Positions 45,311-56,888 of a DNA stretch of 64,000 nucleotides are shown in pieces. Positions within the stretch are counted from its first letter, which is position 1, and the number at the start of each line of letters is the position of its first letter. The stretch is taken from NCBI GenBank assembly GCA_036346375.1, contig JAYEVE010000729.1, forward strand, positions 62,001 to 126,000, written 5' to 3'. Source of the DNA: Guadua angustifolia. Its lineage: Eukaryota; Streptophyta; Magnoliopsida; Poales; Poaceae. The position numbers and the translations under genes are program-made. The notes beneath the pieces are model-generated. The model was not told where the DNA came from, searched no databases, and was given only the letters and a program-made list of their open reading frames with translations.

Positions 45311-46595
45311 CCTACAAATACAAAGCGTATGCAATAGTATTGCATTTGGAAAGGTTGACACAAAATAGGAAAAATCCAAAGTATTGATCTTGAAGTAGTG
45401 TTGTAGCATCAACTCTTGAATAAATCAAGCCGAACGAAGAGTTGAGTCAACAAAGAAATAGCTGAGTCGACAAAGAAGAGCCGATGGTGGAGCCAAGCCG
45501 ACGATGGAAAGCCGACGAAGGAGCTGAGCTAATGAAAGAGCTAAGATACTAAGGACTTAGATGAACGCAACATAACTAAAAATAAAAGACTCAAAGGAGG
45601 GCTGAAGAGCCGGAGCCGAGTTGCCAAAGTGAGCCGAGCCGTCGAAAATCAGAGAAAAAAGAGCAAAAAGAGCCAATCCTAGTATGAAGAGCCAGGAACC
45701 GAAAATCCATAGCCAAAATTGAAGAGCCGAAAAGCTAGAAGCCAGAGTAGCTCTAGAGCTGAAACTGATCTGATTTGGAATCAAAACCAGATTAAAACCC
45801 GGTTGTGAGATGCTCTTGGAAACATATCGGCAGAGGAGAGATCGTGTCGGGCGTCTCACGCGGGTGTAGTTGGGAGCGATTGGCCGGGCGAGCCAGTGGG
45901 CCGACGGGAGTCCACCGGGAAGGAGGCGGCCCGACGCGGCATACGGAGCGGAGGTGGCCGAGTGGGCGTTGGCGTTGGCTAGAAGAAAGGCAGATGAGGC
46001 AGCGGCTGAGGGCGGGCGTCGCTGGTGGAGGAAACTAGAGCTCGGGAGGCATGCACAAGCAGGGAAGGAAGCCGGCTTGGAGGCCAGAGGCAGGCTAGCT
46101 TCGACAGGAGGAGGCGTGTTTGAAAGCATCTAGGCTCCTAAATTTAAGTTGAGTTTTGGTAATTGATAACAATAGAGTCTTAAAGTGCTAATGTCTTTGA
46201 ATTGAGTTGTTTGAGTACAGGTTAATTTAAGAGAAATGGACAAAAGAATATCGACGCGAAAATGGTAGACCAATGCATGAAGGCAAGATGACTCAGGTAT
46301 ATTGTATAAAGATTTTGCTCATAGTTTTACCGATCTCGGTGTTTGAAGAAAAAAAAATCGGATTACTAGAATAGGCGCCGTATTATTAAGAGGGGTCATT
46401 GTCGCGAGTTTGACGTCAAGAAATAGTGCTAAGGCTCAAATCCTTGTTGATTAAGTGTCTCTAGGGAAAATGGTTGAAAAACATTTCAAAGAGATCAAAA
46501 ATTGGAGTTTTCTCTGTTGGTGCGGTATGACCGCAAGACCAATGCATAACACCGGCCCGGCGGTGCTCTGACACCAGCGTGTGTGTTTTTCAGAG

Positions 46596-49129
46596 TGTAG
46601 GGTCGAGGATGCGCCTAGAGGGGGTGAATAGGCGTTTTCACGAAATTCGATCGCTCACTAAACAATTGGCTCTAATACACCCTAAGTCAAAACCTAATCA
46701 AAGATATATCGGAAGCGATAAATAGGTTTGACAATTAAAGCCTAAATCAACTAGGCTCACTAAGTGCACTAACTAAATTATGTCTCTACACTAGAATTGC
46801 TAAGTTGAACGATCAATTAATGCTAAGCAATTCTAATACATTCAAGCACTTGATAAATATACAATAATGTAAATGCTCGAATATAAAAAGACAAGGGACA
46901 AAGCGATATTTTTCCGTGGTGTTAGGAGACTTGCGGTCTCCTAGTCCACGTTGAGCAAGCCCAACCACTTGGACCGGCTCGCTCGAGCACCGCCTCTTTC
47001 CACTAGTCGTGGTTTTCACGCTTTCGCGTAGGCTCAACCCGAACCTTCACAAACTTTGCCGAGCTTCTCACACCTTGAGAGCTCGCAGCGCCACGACGCC
47101 TCGCCCGTCTAGGGTCGGCAACCTCCAAGAGTAACAAGCCGCTCCTCGCTTGAACTTCACCGAAAGCACAATCGCTCGGTGATCACCAAGTGCAACACAT
47201 GCACAAGGACATCCCTCAAGTGCAACACATGCACAAGAGGCTCTCAATCCCCTTCCTAATTGCAACACATGCAATTAGTCTCACTCTTTAGCTCAAAACT
47301 CAATTGGGAGTATGCAACACATGCAACACCTCACCCAAACACTTAAGCAATGCAGCAACACATGCCCCAAGCCCCCCATGGGGTCTATTTATACCCCACC
47401 AAAGAAAACTAGCCGTTGGAGGGTAAAATGGGAAAAGCGATCAACCGGTGCTACCGCCCTACTAGGGCAGTAGCACCAAGCCTCAAACCAACGGTCACAT
47501 TAGTGCAAATAACAACTCAACATTTTGCAAAAATACATTTTGCAAATACAAAACATAAACTTTACTTAGCCTTTGTGATGATCAACACATGATCAAGACA
47601 CAAGCTAAAACACAATGCATGAGCTCTCACCTTTTGCAACACATGCAAAACTTAGCTCCATGCAAAACCACATAAATTAAGAAAGATTGTTTTGTAAATG
47701 AAAACAAAACATGAAGCTTCAACATTTGCAACATATGCAAAAGTGAACTTCACGCAAAAGCCAACGCATATTGCTTATCCTATTTGCAATACATGCAAAT
47801 CAAAGCATTATCTGAAAACCAAATGCATATGCTCTTCCTCTTTGCGGCATATGCAAATCGAACATAAACCAACAACAACCAAGCATAAGCAACCCATTAC
47901 ATAACACATGCCAAATGGTCAACTCTTATGCAAAAACCAAATCAAATGATTTGAGCTCGAGTGAGCAGCAGATTGAGATCATCAACACATGATGAAGCTC
48001 AAGCTAGGAGACAACCCCTCTTAATAGTACGGCGATAAAACTAGACTTAAAGACTACAAAAGTCCTTAGCCTATCTAGTTATACCTTCGCCGCCGCGCGC
48101 AAGCAATCCCCTTTGGAGTCTTTATGATCTTCACTTGATACTCCCTTGGGATCATCACTCGACTCCTCTTCTTTATCATCTCATCCATCTTTGGACCTAA
48201 CTCAATCACAACTCATAAAACTTGTTAGTCCAAGATGCATGGTTGTCTCAATTATCTCTTGCACTCTATTAACACATAATGGATGCCTTTAGATCAATTG
48301 AGCACAACCTAAATCAATTGAATGATTTAAGTGTGTCTTAAGTACAATAGTGCAACTCATGCTTTATTATACTTAAGAGCTATTCATTTGTCCTTAATTA
48401 ATCAAGGAACACCATCAACACATGATGAAATATTCTTTAATGATTAACAAGATAAATGAACTCAATTTAAATTATCATTTAAATTGATATGAGTATATAT
48501 TAACTACACAAGTTTTCATATACTCATGTTGATGAAAAGTAATGATCCATTATGTGTAAACTATATGGAGATGATCATTACTCTAAGTCATCAACTATAG
48601 AATAAACCCCACATTTATATATGTGCATAGATATGATTGATTTGGATATAATATGCATATTCAATTTGATCATATTGAGTATATCCTATATTACCATGAG
48701 TATACTTATAACTAGGCAATTCAAATATATACTCAAGAATTTAGTTTCTTTGTCTTGATCCTTATATGTGTCAATAAAGAATAAATCAATACAAAGAGAC
48801 TTTCAAGTTAAACTACAAACTCCCCTAAGTATGTGCATCCATGTAATGTGTGGATTAGGAAACATGATGCACATTTTGTGGTTAATTCAATGGGAATATT
48901 CATACTTTAACTTGAATCCAAAGTATGCAACTAATACTAGAATAAATACATATACATACCTTGGGTTTTCCATTTTTCAGTGCGATGAGACTAATCAAGG
49001 ATATTCTAAATAAATGAGTTAGTCTCGATATAAGATTTATCATTAATAACAAAAGCACATTAGGGAATAATTTCAATAGTAGATTTGTCATTAACACCAA
49101 AACCATAACTAATGAAGGTTGAACTTATA
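46596..49129 (-). repeat. Solo LTR B, homologue of solo LTR A
   Basis: On the plus strand it starts TGTAGGGTCGAGGATGCGCC and ends GAACTTATA. It matches solo LTR A (12489-15646) through most of its length, including the AACACAT series, GGCAACCTC(C/T)AAGAGTAA, CCTCTTAATAGTAC and TTAACTACACAAGTTTTCAT. It is about 620 bp shorter. Flanks CAGAG / AAGAG look like a decayed 5-bp duplication. It sits in the SIRE-type LTR in opposite orientation. Confidence 0.7.
47190..48432 (-). repeat. AACACAT-centred hairpin motif series in solo LTR B
   Basis: About ten exact AACACAT sites and a few variants. Complementary arms include GTGC/GCAC (two sites, near 47192 and 47222), CTAATTGC/GCAATTAG (near 47263), TGATC/GATCA (near 47584), TTTTGC/GCAAAA (near 47637), TCATC/GATGA (near 47984) and CATC/GATG (near 48417). 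Variant loops AACATAT and AATACAT also keep TTTGC/GCAAA arms. Confidence 0.7.
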
Positions 49130-50343
49130 AGAGGGGTTGCATTCTCGGCTCACTACATGCGGTATGACCGCACCCCCCTGTGGTATGACAGGCGAGCGGT
49201 CATACCGCACCCTCTGCGGTAACACCGGCCATGTATCCGTTGGACACTGACCAATGCATTATATGCTCGCTAGTGACCGTTGGTCACAAAGGTGCGGTAT
49301 GACCAGCCATGGGTGCGGTAACACCGCCCTCTCTGCACGTTTTTGAGCAACTTTTGAGCAACGGCTCTATTTGGTTGGTGAGGGCTATAAATACCCTTCC
49401 ACCTGCCATCTACAGCTCTTCTTGGACCTCATTGAATACTCTTGAGCCCTAGTTGATCTCTCACACTTCTTGAACTTGAGTTTCACATTTTGAGAGAGTG
49501 GAGAGAAAAATTGAGTGAAGTATTAAGTGATTGAGCCCTAGACACTCAAATTGACTTCAAGCAAGCGTCGATACTTATTACTCTTGGAGGTTGCCGCCTC
49601 CTAGACGGCTTGGAGGCGTGAGGCTCCGGTGATCTTCACAAAGAAGATTGTGTGAAGACCCGGGCGGTTGTGAAGGCACGAAGCTCGCCTACCCGGAGCG
49701 GGAAAGAGCTATCACTAGTGATCGGGGAAGGCTCAAGCAAGTGGAGCCGGCTTGAAGGAGTTCAAGTCACCTCAACGAGAAGTAGGGGAGGCAAGCAAGT
49801 CTCAAGAGACCACGGGATAAAAATCCAAGTGTTCTTCATTTGTGGTTTGCGTTGTTATTCCTCTTGAATTAATTCTAGAAATTAGATCATCTTGGTGCTA
49901 CTTGTTTAAGCCTTTGATATATTTGAGTAGAGGAACTATTTAGTGATCATTAGAATTGCTAGATATCAAAATAGCTAAAATTGTCACTTGTGCTTAGAAA
50001 TCTCTAGTCTTAATTTTAGTGATTAAAATTTAAAAACCTCCTATTCACCCCCCCTCTAGTCGGTATCCTTGATCCTCTGAGTGTTGGAGGCAGTGTCTCA
50101 TGAAGGGCCAATGGCGAGTGGCCGAGCCAGAGGCAATTTGGGCGGCAGAGCGAGAGAGGCGGCGTCTTGATGTGGCCAGCAGGCGTCTTGACGATAAAGC
50201 GTCCTGGAAGCAAGTGAGCGGTCGGCGTCGAGCTTGGGCGACCGGTGGAGCTCCCGCCGGCTGAAGTTGCACAGACAAGCCAAAAATGGTGAAGAACGCG
50301 TGACAACAATAAATCAGAGTCAAAGAAGGCACAATGACGATGA

Positions 50344-50616
50344 GCGAAGAAGAAAAAGGTGGCCGCCCCTAGGAGAGAAGATTGCTCCACCTAGGGGCAG
50401 CGATGCTGACAACGAAAGGGTGGAAGCTAGGAGAAAACCTAAAACTCTGATACCATGTTATGAATAACATTTATTGTATTCAATATGAATCCAATGGTCA
50501 TAATATATAGTTGTACGAGTGGGAATAAAAGGAAATACTATATAAGGCAATACCTATAATATATAGTTGTACGAGTGCGAAGAAGAAAAAGGTGGCCGCC
50601 CCTAGGAGAGAAGATT
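50344..50616. repeat. 40-bp perfect duplication with chimeric junction
   Basis: GCGAAGAAGAAAAAGGTGGC and the next 20 bases occur at 50344-50383 and again, identical, at 50577-50616. The second copy is joined directly to LTR sequence (TTGTACGAGTG), and TATATAGTTGTACGAGTG itself occurs twice (near 50502 and 50560). Confidence 0.9.
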
Positions 50617-51640
50617 TATGTGATCACCTGCAGCGTCGCCGCGCTCGCGACGGACAGATGGCCCTTGAGGGTGGGAGTTCCTCTCGCGACTCTCACCCTT
50701 AGAGCGAGGAGGAAGTCCGCTCCTCAGACTCTTTGAAGTCGCGACACCTTTCCCGAGACAGTTCCTATGGCGTCGGATGCGGCGTTTTCTCGGCAGGCTG
50801 CGCCCGTGGCGTGGCTGAGAGGTTTCGCCGACCTCCATCGAGAAGTATGGCACCACCAACCCTAAGGAGTTCTGCGAGATATACACCACTTGGTGCGTGC
50901 ATTGGCCGAATCTGAAAGGCCATAGCCAACTACTTCCCAACGGCCTTGGCAGGTCCACGGTCCTAGCTTTTGAACCTCTCGAGGATCGGTCGCTCGTGGG
51001 AGTTGTCGCGGCCTCTTCGTCCTAACTTCAAGGCTCCTTTACTGGCGGGCGTGGAGGATGATCTCAAGCCCTTAAGCGGAAAAAAGAGTCATTGCGTGAC
51101 TTCATCCGTGATTCTGCAGCCATAACCACGATCCCTCGGTTTGGGCGGTCGGTCGTAACCGCGCCTTTCGAAGAAGCGTTATGACCGCAAGATCTGAGAA
51201 AAGATGGCGACCAGCGACATCGCCACCACCTCCGAGCTCTTCTCCCTGGCGCACAAGTGCATGCGGGCGGCGGAGGCTCAGGGGCCGGTGTCGACACCGT
51301 TGAGATCTTGTGAGGGGACATTTGGGACCTCAAGGGCCACGGCTTTGCAAGCAAGAAGGTCCGGAGCCGAGGCGAGTGAGACCAGGCGGGTCTGGCAGCC
51401 GAAGCCTTGTGTGAGACGTCCGGCCGTGAGCGCGGCCCATCATGACCGCGGGATGACCGCCGCGATCGGCGGATGACCGCCGAGGCGACATAGCAACCGC
51501 CGAGAAAGAGGGCGAGCCCTTCTGCCCGATCCATTAGACCAACTCTCATGGCCTGGATAATTGCTAGGTTGTGAATAAGATGGTCGAGCAACGGCTCAAG
51601 GAGCGCCACCCTCACGTCGATAATCAAGACGAAGAAATAA
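50617..51640 (+). pseudogene. Second Tat-type gag remnant
   Basis: Plus-strand frames give SIEKYGTTNPKEFCEIY (near 50835), ESLRDFIRD (near 51087) and then KMATSDIATTSELFSLAHKC (near 51200), the same gag motifs and order as the minus-strand remnant at 1-1775. Frames change repeatedly. No LTR for it was recognised. Confidence 0.6.
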
Positions 51641-53714
51641 CGTGGGATACTCTTACCTTCTGCAAAAATTAGCTTCTCGTCTAATAATTAAAACCTTTCT
51701 TTGCAGGATGTACCGTTCTTTGCTTCGATATCCCGTGCAAGGGCGTAGCGTGATACTCTTGACCGACTACGTCTTGAGGAGTTAGGGGAGGTCGGTGACT
51801 TCTTTTAGAGTGCGCAGCGGGACCCTCGTTAGGGTAGGAGTTACTGTTTCTAGGCTGACCTTGCAGCCCGGGCTTTACCTTGAGCAGACCCACCCCTGCT
51901 GACGGTTTGGATTATTTCCTCACCGATCTGAGAGGCCGCTAGGAGGCTTTTATGACCCTCGTTCCCACTTTAGGAGGCATTCTCGGGATACCTCCTATTC
52001 TCGGTGCGGTGTTTACACGAATGCACCTAACCACCCGCCATTGTGTACCCACCCGAGTTAATCTTGGTGAGGTCTCGGCACCTCGGCCGTAGGGTCGATG
52101 TGAGCTTGTGATGGTTGCTCACGCCATGGCCTGCGAGGGCATGAGTGATGCCATAGCAGAGGGCGCCAGTCGCTACTCCGCACTGCGTCGGTAGTATGGA
52201 GAGGTCACCCGTGGCGTGACCGGCTAAGATGCCTTGCGGCACTGCACTCGGCTTTGGGGCTCCTTCCGCCTACCACCACCGCAGCAGCTTCTCCACCACC
52301 GCACCACTTGAGACTTGACTCCACGACCCCTACTGAGTTCACCCTTCACCAACGGATTTTATTCCGCATTACCCTTACTTTGGCTCAGATATGGGCACTT
52401 TTTCCCACTTCCACACTCCTTCCAGGCCCGTTGCTTCTTTTCCTGTTCCTCCTCGCAGACGGTCCTCTCACCGTAATGCTAGGACGGACGCGTCTCCACA
52501 CCCCAGTGCGGAGGCTACCTTCCTATCCACTATCTTAGGATGGTCTGACCCAAGTTAGTCTTGAGTGGTCGACGTCGATGTGAGAGGCGAGGAGATGGAG
52601 GAGCAGTAGTTAGGTGGTGGGGTAGGAGCAGTGTGGTAGCTGGGTGAGTGTGTTTGTGGGTGTGTTAATTATTATCGTGTGATGCGGTGTGTGTTTGTAC
52701 TCGATATTATGTCATATATGTACCCTATGTTATGTTCATGAGATTCGATGTATTTTCTTTCCTTGTCGTCATCATGTTTAATTATGCTAGTAACTGTTGT
52801 TCCTTTCTTTTCTGCTGTATTCATGTTTATTATATGCCAGGTTATTACTGCAACCTTATTGTATCAACTACATGCACATGTTAATATTAATCATTGTCTT
52901 AGTAATCTTCGTAAGAAATTAAAATTGGAAAGCATTCATCTTAACTGTCATGCTTGAGAATAATGTATTATTGCTCACATCATGATGTAAGTATACTGCT
53001 AATCTACAAGAGCATTAGTAAAATGTTGCATCGTATAGATAACATTCTTCTTATGATTAACATGAATTGCATAAGCTTTATGTGAGTAAGCATGCTACTA
53101 TTAATTGTATAACTATATTTCTAGTGTATATGGCTATATCTAATTATAGTTAGCTGGACTACAACGCATAGGAGCTAAGGATTAAGGAAACGGACCCGGA
53201 CCCATTTGTCTGTGGCGTCCCTGGATGCGTGGTTCCATGGCGTGCTCGAGCGTGGGGTATCGAGGAGTTCTTGGTGCTCTAACACCAAGTTGTTTTTCGT
53301 TTATCTTCAATAGAGGTAGAAAGTGTTCGAAGTGTAGCTTCGAAGAGTTCTTGGTACAATGACACCAAGTTGTGCTGATTTATTTGGATCTTATTGGATT
53401 TCATGGTTCTTTAGTAGATAGGGCAGCCTGAGTGCGTTAATCTCAAGGAGTTCCTGCTACTCGGAATGCATGATTGTTTTCGTTTGTTAATTTGCATTTT
53501 CATGGTTCTTCCTCTGAAGCGTAGCTAGTATTTACATTCCGTTTCTGTAATGGAGTGGCGAAAGAGAGCGTATTCTGATGCCTTTCCTATTCTTTAAAAT
53601 CTGAACTTGTAAAAATTATTCTCAGAATGCAATACCTCTCACCTCATAAAAAGGTTGCTTGTAAAATAATTGTCCAACCGCTAAATTTTAGGTTGTGTAA
53701 TCTTCTTTTGCAGG
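51641..53714 (+). other. Leader and possible pre-gag region of the second Tekay-like element
   Basis: No intact gene. From about 52120 to 52640 there is proline/threonine-rich open text that may be a decayed pre-gag ORF. From 52640 the sequence is AT-rich leader ending CTTTTGCAGGATGG before gag. Two similar hairpins lie at 53270-53289 and 53350-53369. No 5' LTR or primer site was found, so the element is 5'-truncated. Confidence 0.4.
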
Positions 53715-54800
53715 ATGGCAGAAAGAGAAATTGTGGAGCAAGATTTGATTCTCAGGTTAGGTTCTTCAACAAATCCTCCACCAACCCAAGAACCACCAGC
53801 AGCTAGCCTTCAAGACTTAAATCAACCAAATCCAGTGGAATCAAGGCAACCAACCCCGCTTGCCAGAACCGCCAGCACCGCTACGACTCCGGAAAACCAA
53901 GATCAGTTGGAGAGGGTCCTGAATTATTTTGAAAATGCTCGCAAGGAAGACCAGAAGCGCCAGGACCAGTACATGAGAACACTCTTAGCAAACCTAGTTC
54001 CTGGAACGTCCCACACTGCTAGACATAAGGTCACCTTAGGGGAGTTTCTCCAAACTCGCCCTCCCACCTTTGCTAAAGCTAATGAGCCCCTAGAGGCCGA
54101 CGATTGGTTAAGGGAAGTAGAAAAGAAATTAGACACCGTTGGATGTTCGAATGAGGAGAAGGTTCACTTTGCTACCTATCAACTCCTCGGTGCAGCAGCA
54201 TTGTGGTGGTCAGATTACTGCCGCATGCGCACCGAGGAACATCCAATAAGATGGGCCGAATTTACTTCTCAATTTCAGCAAACTTATATTCCATTGGAAG
54301 AAAAAGATATAAAGAAATAGGAATTTTGGGACCTAACCCAAGGGAACAAGAGAGTGGGAGAGTACTTTAATAAATTTCTTGAGTTAGCTCGTTATGCTCC
54401 GGAAGAAGTAGACAACGATGCAAAGAAGATATTCGGAGTTCAAAAAGGGCATGAACCCTTATCTTTGTGCCCAATTGTAGGACATAGAATTACGAATTTC
54501 GAGATCTCACAAGTAGAGCTATCTCAATCGAGAACGATCATGCACAGTTGAATGAAGAAAGGAGGAAGAAGGCTAAACTTGACCCTAGATCTTCTACCTC
54601 CAACCCTCCCAGACTCTTTAGGCCTCCCATGCCCAATAGAGGCCCTATGTTTAGGCCGAGAAACGGCTCCATTTGCTCCACGACCCATTTATTCACCACC
54701 CGAGCTCCAGTGCAATGCTATAATTGTGGGGTTAGCATTTTGTTGCTAGCCCCTGAGAATATGGGTCCGTGTTTCAGCTGCAGACTAAAGTGGGCATAGA
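53715..54800 (+). pseudogene. Gag of Tekay-like element 2
   Basis: The ATG follows TTTTGCAGG. Residues 105-200 are the retrotransposon gag domain: FLQTRPPTFAKANEPLEADD, DWLREVEKKL, AALWWSDYCRM. A TAG at 54318-54320 stops it, after which RVGEYFNKFLELARYAPE continues. The zinc knuckle near 54712 keeps only CYNCG before losing frame. Confidence 0.85.
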
Positions 54801-54986
54801 AAGGCAAGTGTCCACATCACCGATGCAGACGGAGACAGTCACATCAGGACAGTTTCCTTATCGTCCACCTATCATGGCTCTTAGGCAGAAATCCTAATCT
54901 TGCATCCTCGAGAGGTTCCACTCGAGGAGCTCCCTCAGCAACGTCAGCTCGCCTGAACAACATCACTGAGATCAAGCGAAGGAAGC

Positions 54987-55620
54987 GTGATGTGGTGGTG
55001 GTATGCTTTCTATACCCCCGTCTCGAGTCTTGTATTATTTGATCCTGGTGCAACACATTCTTTTATTTCTAAGAAATTCACCACTCAAAATAATATAGGA
55101 TGTGTGCATCTGTCGTCACCCTTAGGGGTTTGCTACATGAGGATGATCACAGTCACATGTCGAGAAGAAATCGAGATGATAAAAATCCAAGAGGTTCCAT
55201 TCTTAGCTAACCTTCATGTCATTGATCTATCTGGGTTAGATATTATTTTGGGAATAGATTGGTTAGCTGCGAACGGAGTTAACATAGATTGTGAGCAAAA
55301 GACTGCGTCTATAAGGAAATCAGATGGAGAACGTATTCTCTACAAAGGAATTAGAACCAAACTCTATGTTTCTGCTACCAAACTCAATCATATATCATTC
55401 TCAGAATTGGCCCTCATCCCAGTGGTCATGGAATTCCCAAATGTCTTTCCGGATGAACTGTTAGGTATGCCACCTGACAAGGAATTGGAATTCTTCATAG
55501 AGCTTGTTCCTGGATCCACCCCAATATCTAAGAGACCATACCGAATGAATCCCCCAGAATTAGTTGAGCTAAAGAGCAGTTGGAGGAATTGGAACAAAAA
55601 GAATTTATTCGAGAAAGTGT
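54987..55620 (+). pseudogene. Aspartic protease of Tekay-like element 2
   Basis: SLVLFDPGATHSFIS is the active-site region; the usual D-S/T-G-A reads D-P-G-A. It is followed by DIILGIDWLAANGVNIDC and, toward reverse transcriptase, FPDELLGMPPDKELEF. The frame shifts near 55575 before the reverse transcriptase frame. Confidence 0.8.
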
Positions 55621-56760
55621 ATCCCAGTGGGGAGCACCAGTCTTATTTGTAGACAAGAAGGATTTTGGAATACGGCTATGTATCGATTACCGAGACTTGA
55701 ACAGCGTCACTATTAAAAACAAATACCCACTTCCTCGAATAGATGACCTGTTCGATCAACTTAGAGGTGCATGTGTCTTTTCTAAAATTGACCTCCGCTC
55801 AAAATATCATCAAATTAAGGTCAAGCCAGAAGATATAGAAAAGACTGCCTTTGTATCCAGATATGATCATCATGAATACACGGTTGTCCCTTTTGGATTA
55901 ACCAATGCTCCCGCTATATTCATGAATTTGATGAACAAGATTTTCATGAAGTGTCTGGATAGATTTGTAGTAGTGTTCATAGATGACATCCTTATCTACT
56001 CAAGAAGTGAAGAAGAACATCAAAAACACTTAAGGACAGCCCTACAAACCTTGAGAGAAAATCAGTTATATGCCAAGTTTAGCAAGTGTGAGTTCTGGTT
56101 AAAACAAGTGTCTTTTCTTGGTCATGTCATCTCTGGGAAAGGTATAGAAGTTGATCCATCCAAAATAGAAGCCATCAAGACTTGGAAATGTCCATCCAAT
56201 GCAACTAAAGTCAGAAGTTTCCTTGGATTAGCCAGATATTACCGAAGATTCATTAAAGGCTTTTCTCAAATTGCTTCACCTATCTCCAAGCTGCTCAAAA
56301 AGGACAATCCCTATAACTGGACTAATAAGTATGAAGAAAGCTTCCAGAAACTAAAACAGCTCCTAACCTCAGCTCCAATCCTATCTGTGCCAGAAAATGG
56401 CGAAGAATACATTGTATACTGTGATGCCTCTAATTCCAGATTAGGATGTGTTCTCATGCAGTATGATAAGGTGATTGCCTATGCTTCTAGGCAGTTACGC
56501 CCTCACGAAGTCAACTATCCTACCCACGACTTAGAATTGGGAGCCATGGTATTTGCTTTGAAAATCTAGAGACACTACTTTTATGCAGCAAAGTGTACTC
56601 TGTATAGTGACCATAAGAGTCTCAAATACATATTCACTCAGAAAGAACTAAATATGAGACAACGAAGATGGTTGGAACTCATTAAGGATTATGACATCAC
56701 CATCAATTACCATCCTGGAAAAGCCAACGTAATCATTTGGCGCTTTGAGCTGAAAATCTC
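55580..56760 (+). pseudogene. Reverse transcriptase and RNase H of Tekay-like element 2
   Basis: The longest coding remnant in the window (329 codons open). Motifs in order: SQWGAPVLFVDKKD, LCIDYRDLNSVT, FSKIDLRSKYHQI, PFGLTNAPAIFMNLMN, the catalytic VFIDDILIYS, FLGHVISGKG, then RNase H with YCDASNSRLGCVL, THDLELGAMV, a TAG at 56567-56569, and YSDHKSLKYIF. The last RNase H acidic motif is lost near 56740 to frame loss. Confidence 0.9.
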
Positions 56761-56888
56761 AATGTCATAATCTTTCCATTCAGAAATTCCATCCTGAACT
56801 TCTTCAAGAGTTCGCTAAGATGGGGATTCATTTCAATCTGTCTCCATCAAATGCAATACTATCCACCGTGACTGTCTAATCAAACTTA

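Larger units (their letters stand above)
46117..50087 (+). repeat. SIRE/Maximus-type copia solo LTR, interrupted
   Basis: Begins TGTTTGAAAGCATCTAGGC, then GAGTTTTGGTAATTGATAAC, and ends with CTATTCACCCCCCCTCTAGT then CGGTATCC near 50068, as SIRE/Maximus LTRs do. A TATA stretch GGCTATAAATACCC lies at 49384. GCGGTATGACCGC palindromes recur (46529, 49163). The 5-bp flanks AGGCG (46112-46116) and AGGCA (about 50088) suggest a decayed target duplication. The LTR proper is about 1.4 kb; the other 2.5 kb is solo LTR B. Confidence 0.65.
45093..50576 (-). mobile_element. Small non-autonomous LTR element hosting nested LTRs
   Basis: Related LTR sequences lie at 45093-45310 and 50456-50576, sharing TTATTGTATT-AATATGA, ATATATAGTTGTAC and TATATAAG-CAATACC in order. 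At 50445-50455 the plus strand reads CTCTGATACCA, the complement of an initiator-Met primer site, so the element reads leftwards. Without the nested LTR at 46117-50087 the interior is only about 1.2 kb and shows no gag or pol, so it is of TRIM/LARD style. The right LTR is cut short by the duplication at 50577. Confidence 0.55.

Noticed and set aside
45557..46129. 190-codon serine/proline/alanine-rich frame on the minus strand
   Set aside because: It lies in the interior of a small LTR element, ends at a nested insertion and has no recognisable domain.
51204..51476. 90-codon frame starting MATSDIATTSELFSLAHK as an independent small gene
   Set aside because: It aligns with an internal part of Tat-type gag and is flanked by other gag pieces in different frames.
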